A stretch of DNA of 6,313 bases from Porphyromonadaceae bacterium UBA7048 (GTDB taxonomy: Bacteria > Bacteroidota > Bacteroidia > Bacteroidales > Muribaculaceae): assembly GCA_002493945.1 (NCBI GenBank), contig DLAL01000046.1, positions 1 to 6,313 of the forward strand, written 5' to 3'. How positions within the stretch are numbered: position 1 is the first letter of the stretch; each line of letters opens with the position of its first letter. The position numbers and the translations under genes were made by a program. Of the stretch, positions 4,992 to 6,313 are shown in pieces. The notes beneath the pieces were generated by a model that saw only the letters and a list, made by a program, of their open reading frames with translations, did no database searches and was not told the DNA's origin.

Positions 4992-5739
4992 CGAACAGTG
5001 TGTCGGGGAGGTCAACATCCATTTCAATTGAGCGTGTCTCCATGATGATAATCTTCGTACCGTCGGGAGCCACAGCTATTGCCGACGCCTTGGTCAGCTG
5101 CCTGGTGTCGTGCCGGAACTCACCGCAGAGTGTTATGATGCCTTTCCGGGAGGTCACAGTGACTGTATTGCCGTCAGACGAGAACTTTGCATGGTCTTTT
5201 AAATCCTCCGGCAGTGAGTTGAGATTGACGAGTTCCATCAGCTCATTGCCGAATGAAGAGCGATGTCGGGTCACCTGCTGGCCGTCCTTAAAATGGATAT
5301 ACTCGCTTCCGTTGAATACGATTGAGTTCTTCTCCGGGTCATGCCAGTCGATACGGGTGTATACCTGTCCGTCACGGCGCAGCAGGTAGAGAGTGCCGTC
5401 AATCATATTCCCTGACATATCGGGACTGTAAATCTCTTCTCCAGTTCCCTTGCTGCCGCTCAGTACGAACCCGACTTTTACGCTCCGTGCGTTCGAAAGC
5501 CTGTCGAGGGCAGTGCTTATCACCTCTTCCGCCGATACGGGGACGACGGACTTCAAGCCCACTGTCAGCACTATGGCAAGCATGGCGGCAATACTGCCCA
5601 CAGTCCACAGGGTCCGGCGGCCGAGCCTCCTGCGCGGCCTTGAAAACGAGAAATCATTCTTTCTCGGGTATCTTGGAGTGAAGAGGTCAGCGACTCTGTC
5701 GAACTCCGCGTGCTCATTCCTGATATCGTGCATATTCAT
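4984..5739 (-). CDS. single-pass membrane protein with periplasmic domain, probable anti-sigma factor
   Basis: This 251-residue protein has a basic cytoplasmic N-terminus of about 42 residues, rich in Arg just before the membrane (RPRRRLGRR). One transmembrane helix follows at about 44-62 (TLWTVGSIAAMLAIVLTVGL). A beta-rich periplasmic domain of about 185 residues, with segments such as GTLYLLRRDGQVYTRIDW and SIVFNGSEYIHFKDGQ, looks like the LolA/RseB-type sheet by eye only. It starts 3 bases after the ECF sigma gene, the classic place for the cognate anti-sigma factor. It has no cysteine in the cytoplasmic part and no His-x3-Cys-x2-Cys zinc motif, so it would not be a ZAS-type anti-sigma. 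The partner role is inferred from position and topology. An alternative start at 5733 would remove two residues. Confidence 0.75.
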   Translation of the reverse strand: MNMHDIRNEHAEFDRVADLFTPRYPRKNDFSFSRPRRRLGRRTLWTVGSIAAMLAIVLTVGLKSVVPVSAEEVISTALDRLSNARSVKVGFVLSGSKGTGEEIYSPDMSGNMIDGTLYLLRRDGQVYTRIDWHDPEKNSIVFNGSEYIHFKDGQQVTRHRSSFGNELMELVNLNSLPEDLKDHAKFSSDGNTVTVTSRKGIITLCGEFRHDTRQLTKASAIAVAPDGTKIIIMETRSIEMDVDLPDTLFAG

Positions 5740-5742
5740 TAA

Positions 5743-6267
5743 TTATAACAGGTTTAATTTTTTAAGGCTGTATCGTATTTTCTCGATGCCATAGCGGTAT
5801 CTTGCTTGTGCCGTCGGGAGCGGCACGTCCATTATGTCCGCAATCTCGCGGAATGAAAGGTTGCTGTGATGTCTGAGCCGGATGGCTTCTGACTGTTCGG
5901 CCGGGAGAATGCCGAGCAGGCGGTTGACCATCTCGAATTCTTCGTCAAAGTTTTCCGGTTGCAGACTCACGATGTCGAGTGTGGCCATACTGTCATGTGG
6001 CAGCGGGTCGACGTTGGCTTTCCGTCGGAGCTGATCTGTACATTCATTGGTCAGGATTCGGTACAGGTACGCACGCCTGTTAACCACACTGTCGAATCGT
6101 CCCGGGTTTTCAAGGATTTTGACATACATATTCTGAAGTGCATCTTCAACATCGCTGATATTATGCAGCCTATAACTTGCATACTGAAAAAGTCTGTCTT
6201 TTTCAGTGTCAAGCAGTTCGAAGATGAGTTGGGTTGTTTTTGCCATCATTAAATATTTAAGATACAT
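5743..6267 (-). CDS. ECF-type RNA polymerase sigma factor
   Basis: This protein of up to 174 residues has the two-domain ECF layout. Region 2 (about 20-86) includes VEDALQNMYVKIL and the DNA-melting/-10 recognition helices RRAYLYRILTNECTDQLRRKA. Region 4 (about 112-168) includes LLGILPAEQSEAIRLRH and the helix-turn-helix LSFREIADIMDVPLPTAQARYRYG for -35 recognition. No extra C-terminal domain is present. ATGs at 6249 and 6246 are possible starts giving MAKTTQ-like N-termini, and the AT-rich codons before them may be leader rather than coding sequence. Only 46 bases remain to the window edge, and no primary-type promoter is evident there, so self-activation by the sigma factor itself is possible. 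It is transcribed with the membrane protein that follows 3 bases later. Confidence 0.9.
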   Translation of the reverse strand: MYLKYLMMAKTTQLIFELLDTEKDRLFQYASYRLHNISDVEDALQNMYVKILENPGRFDSVVNRRAYLYRILTNECTDQLRRKANVDPLPHDSMATLDIVSLQPENFDEEFEMVNRLLGILPAEQSEAIRLRHHSNLSFREIADIMDVPLPTAQARYRYGIEKIRYSLKKLNLL

Positions 6268-6313
6268 TGATAAGACGGCGGAAAACGGGAAATTATGGGC
6301 ACAAACCGAACTC

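Overview
The window looks like a chromosomal segment from a Bacteroidales bacterium, perhaps of the Muribaculaceae/Prevotella kind (the family is inference). The evidence is GC-rich genes separated by AT-rich gaps, promoters of the Bacteroidetes type (TTTG, about 20 bases, then TAnnTTTG), and start codons preceded by A/T-rich sequence instead of Shine-Dalgarno sites. Eight genes are well supported. One is on the + strand and seven are on the - strand.

Layout. Bases 1-351 are AT-rich and hold no convincing complete gene. They may contain the tail of a gene entering from the left, and they contain two interleaved inverted repeats. A textbook promoter at 352-383 drives a Bcr/CflA-type drug efflux transporter (492-1676, +) through a leader of about 100 bases. 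That leader carries a perfect 14-bp palindrome, a 12-bp stem-loop and a five-codon mini-ORF that overlaps the transporter start codon. Converging on the transporter, and overlapping its 3' end by 82 bp, is a CatA-like acetyltransferase (1595-2290, -). Behind it lie an AraC-family regulator (2357-3154, -), a small lipoprotein (3205-3684, -), a YdeI/OmpD-associated family protein (3724-4290, -) and a DJ-1/PfpI-family protein (4303-4911, -). The DJ-1/PfpI gene has its own promoter, which contains a tandem 12-bp repeat. At the right end is a tight two-gene unit: an ECF sigma factor (5743-6267, -) and a single-pass membrane protein with a long periplasmic domain (4984-5739, -). The latter is probably the sigma factor's anti-sigma partner.

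How the genes may work together. Efflux pump, drug-acetyltransferase-like enzyme, AraC regulator, OmdA-family protein and DJ-1-like protein together suggest an accessory cluster for coping with xenobiotics or envelope stress. This is inferred from family membership and proximity, and no substrate can be read from the sequence. The sigma/anti-sigma pair is a separate envelope-sensing unit whose targets are unknown. I did not find a clear new defence system or a mobile element with both ends. The most unusual features are the structured transporter leader, the overlap that supplies the acetyltransferase with an extra C-terminal tail, the tandem repeat in the DJ-1 promoter, and the zinc-motif-free anti-sigma candidate.
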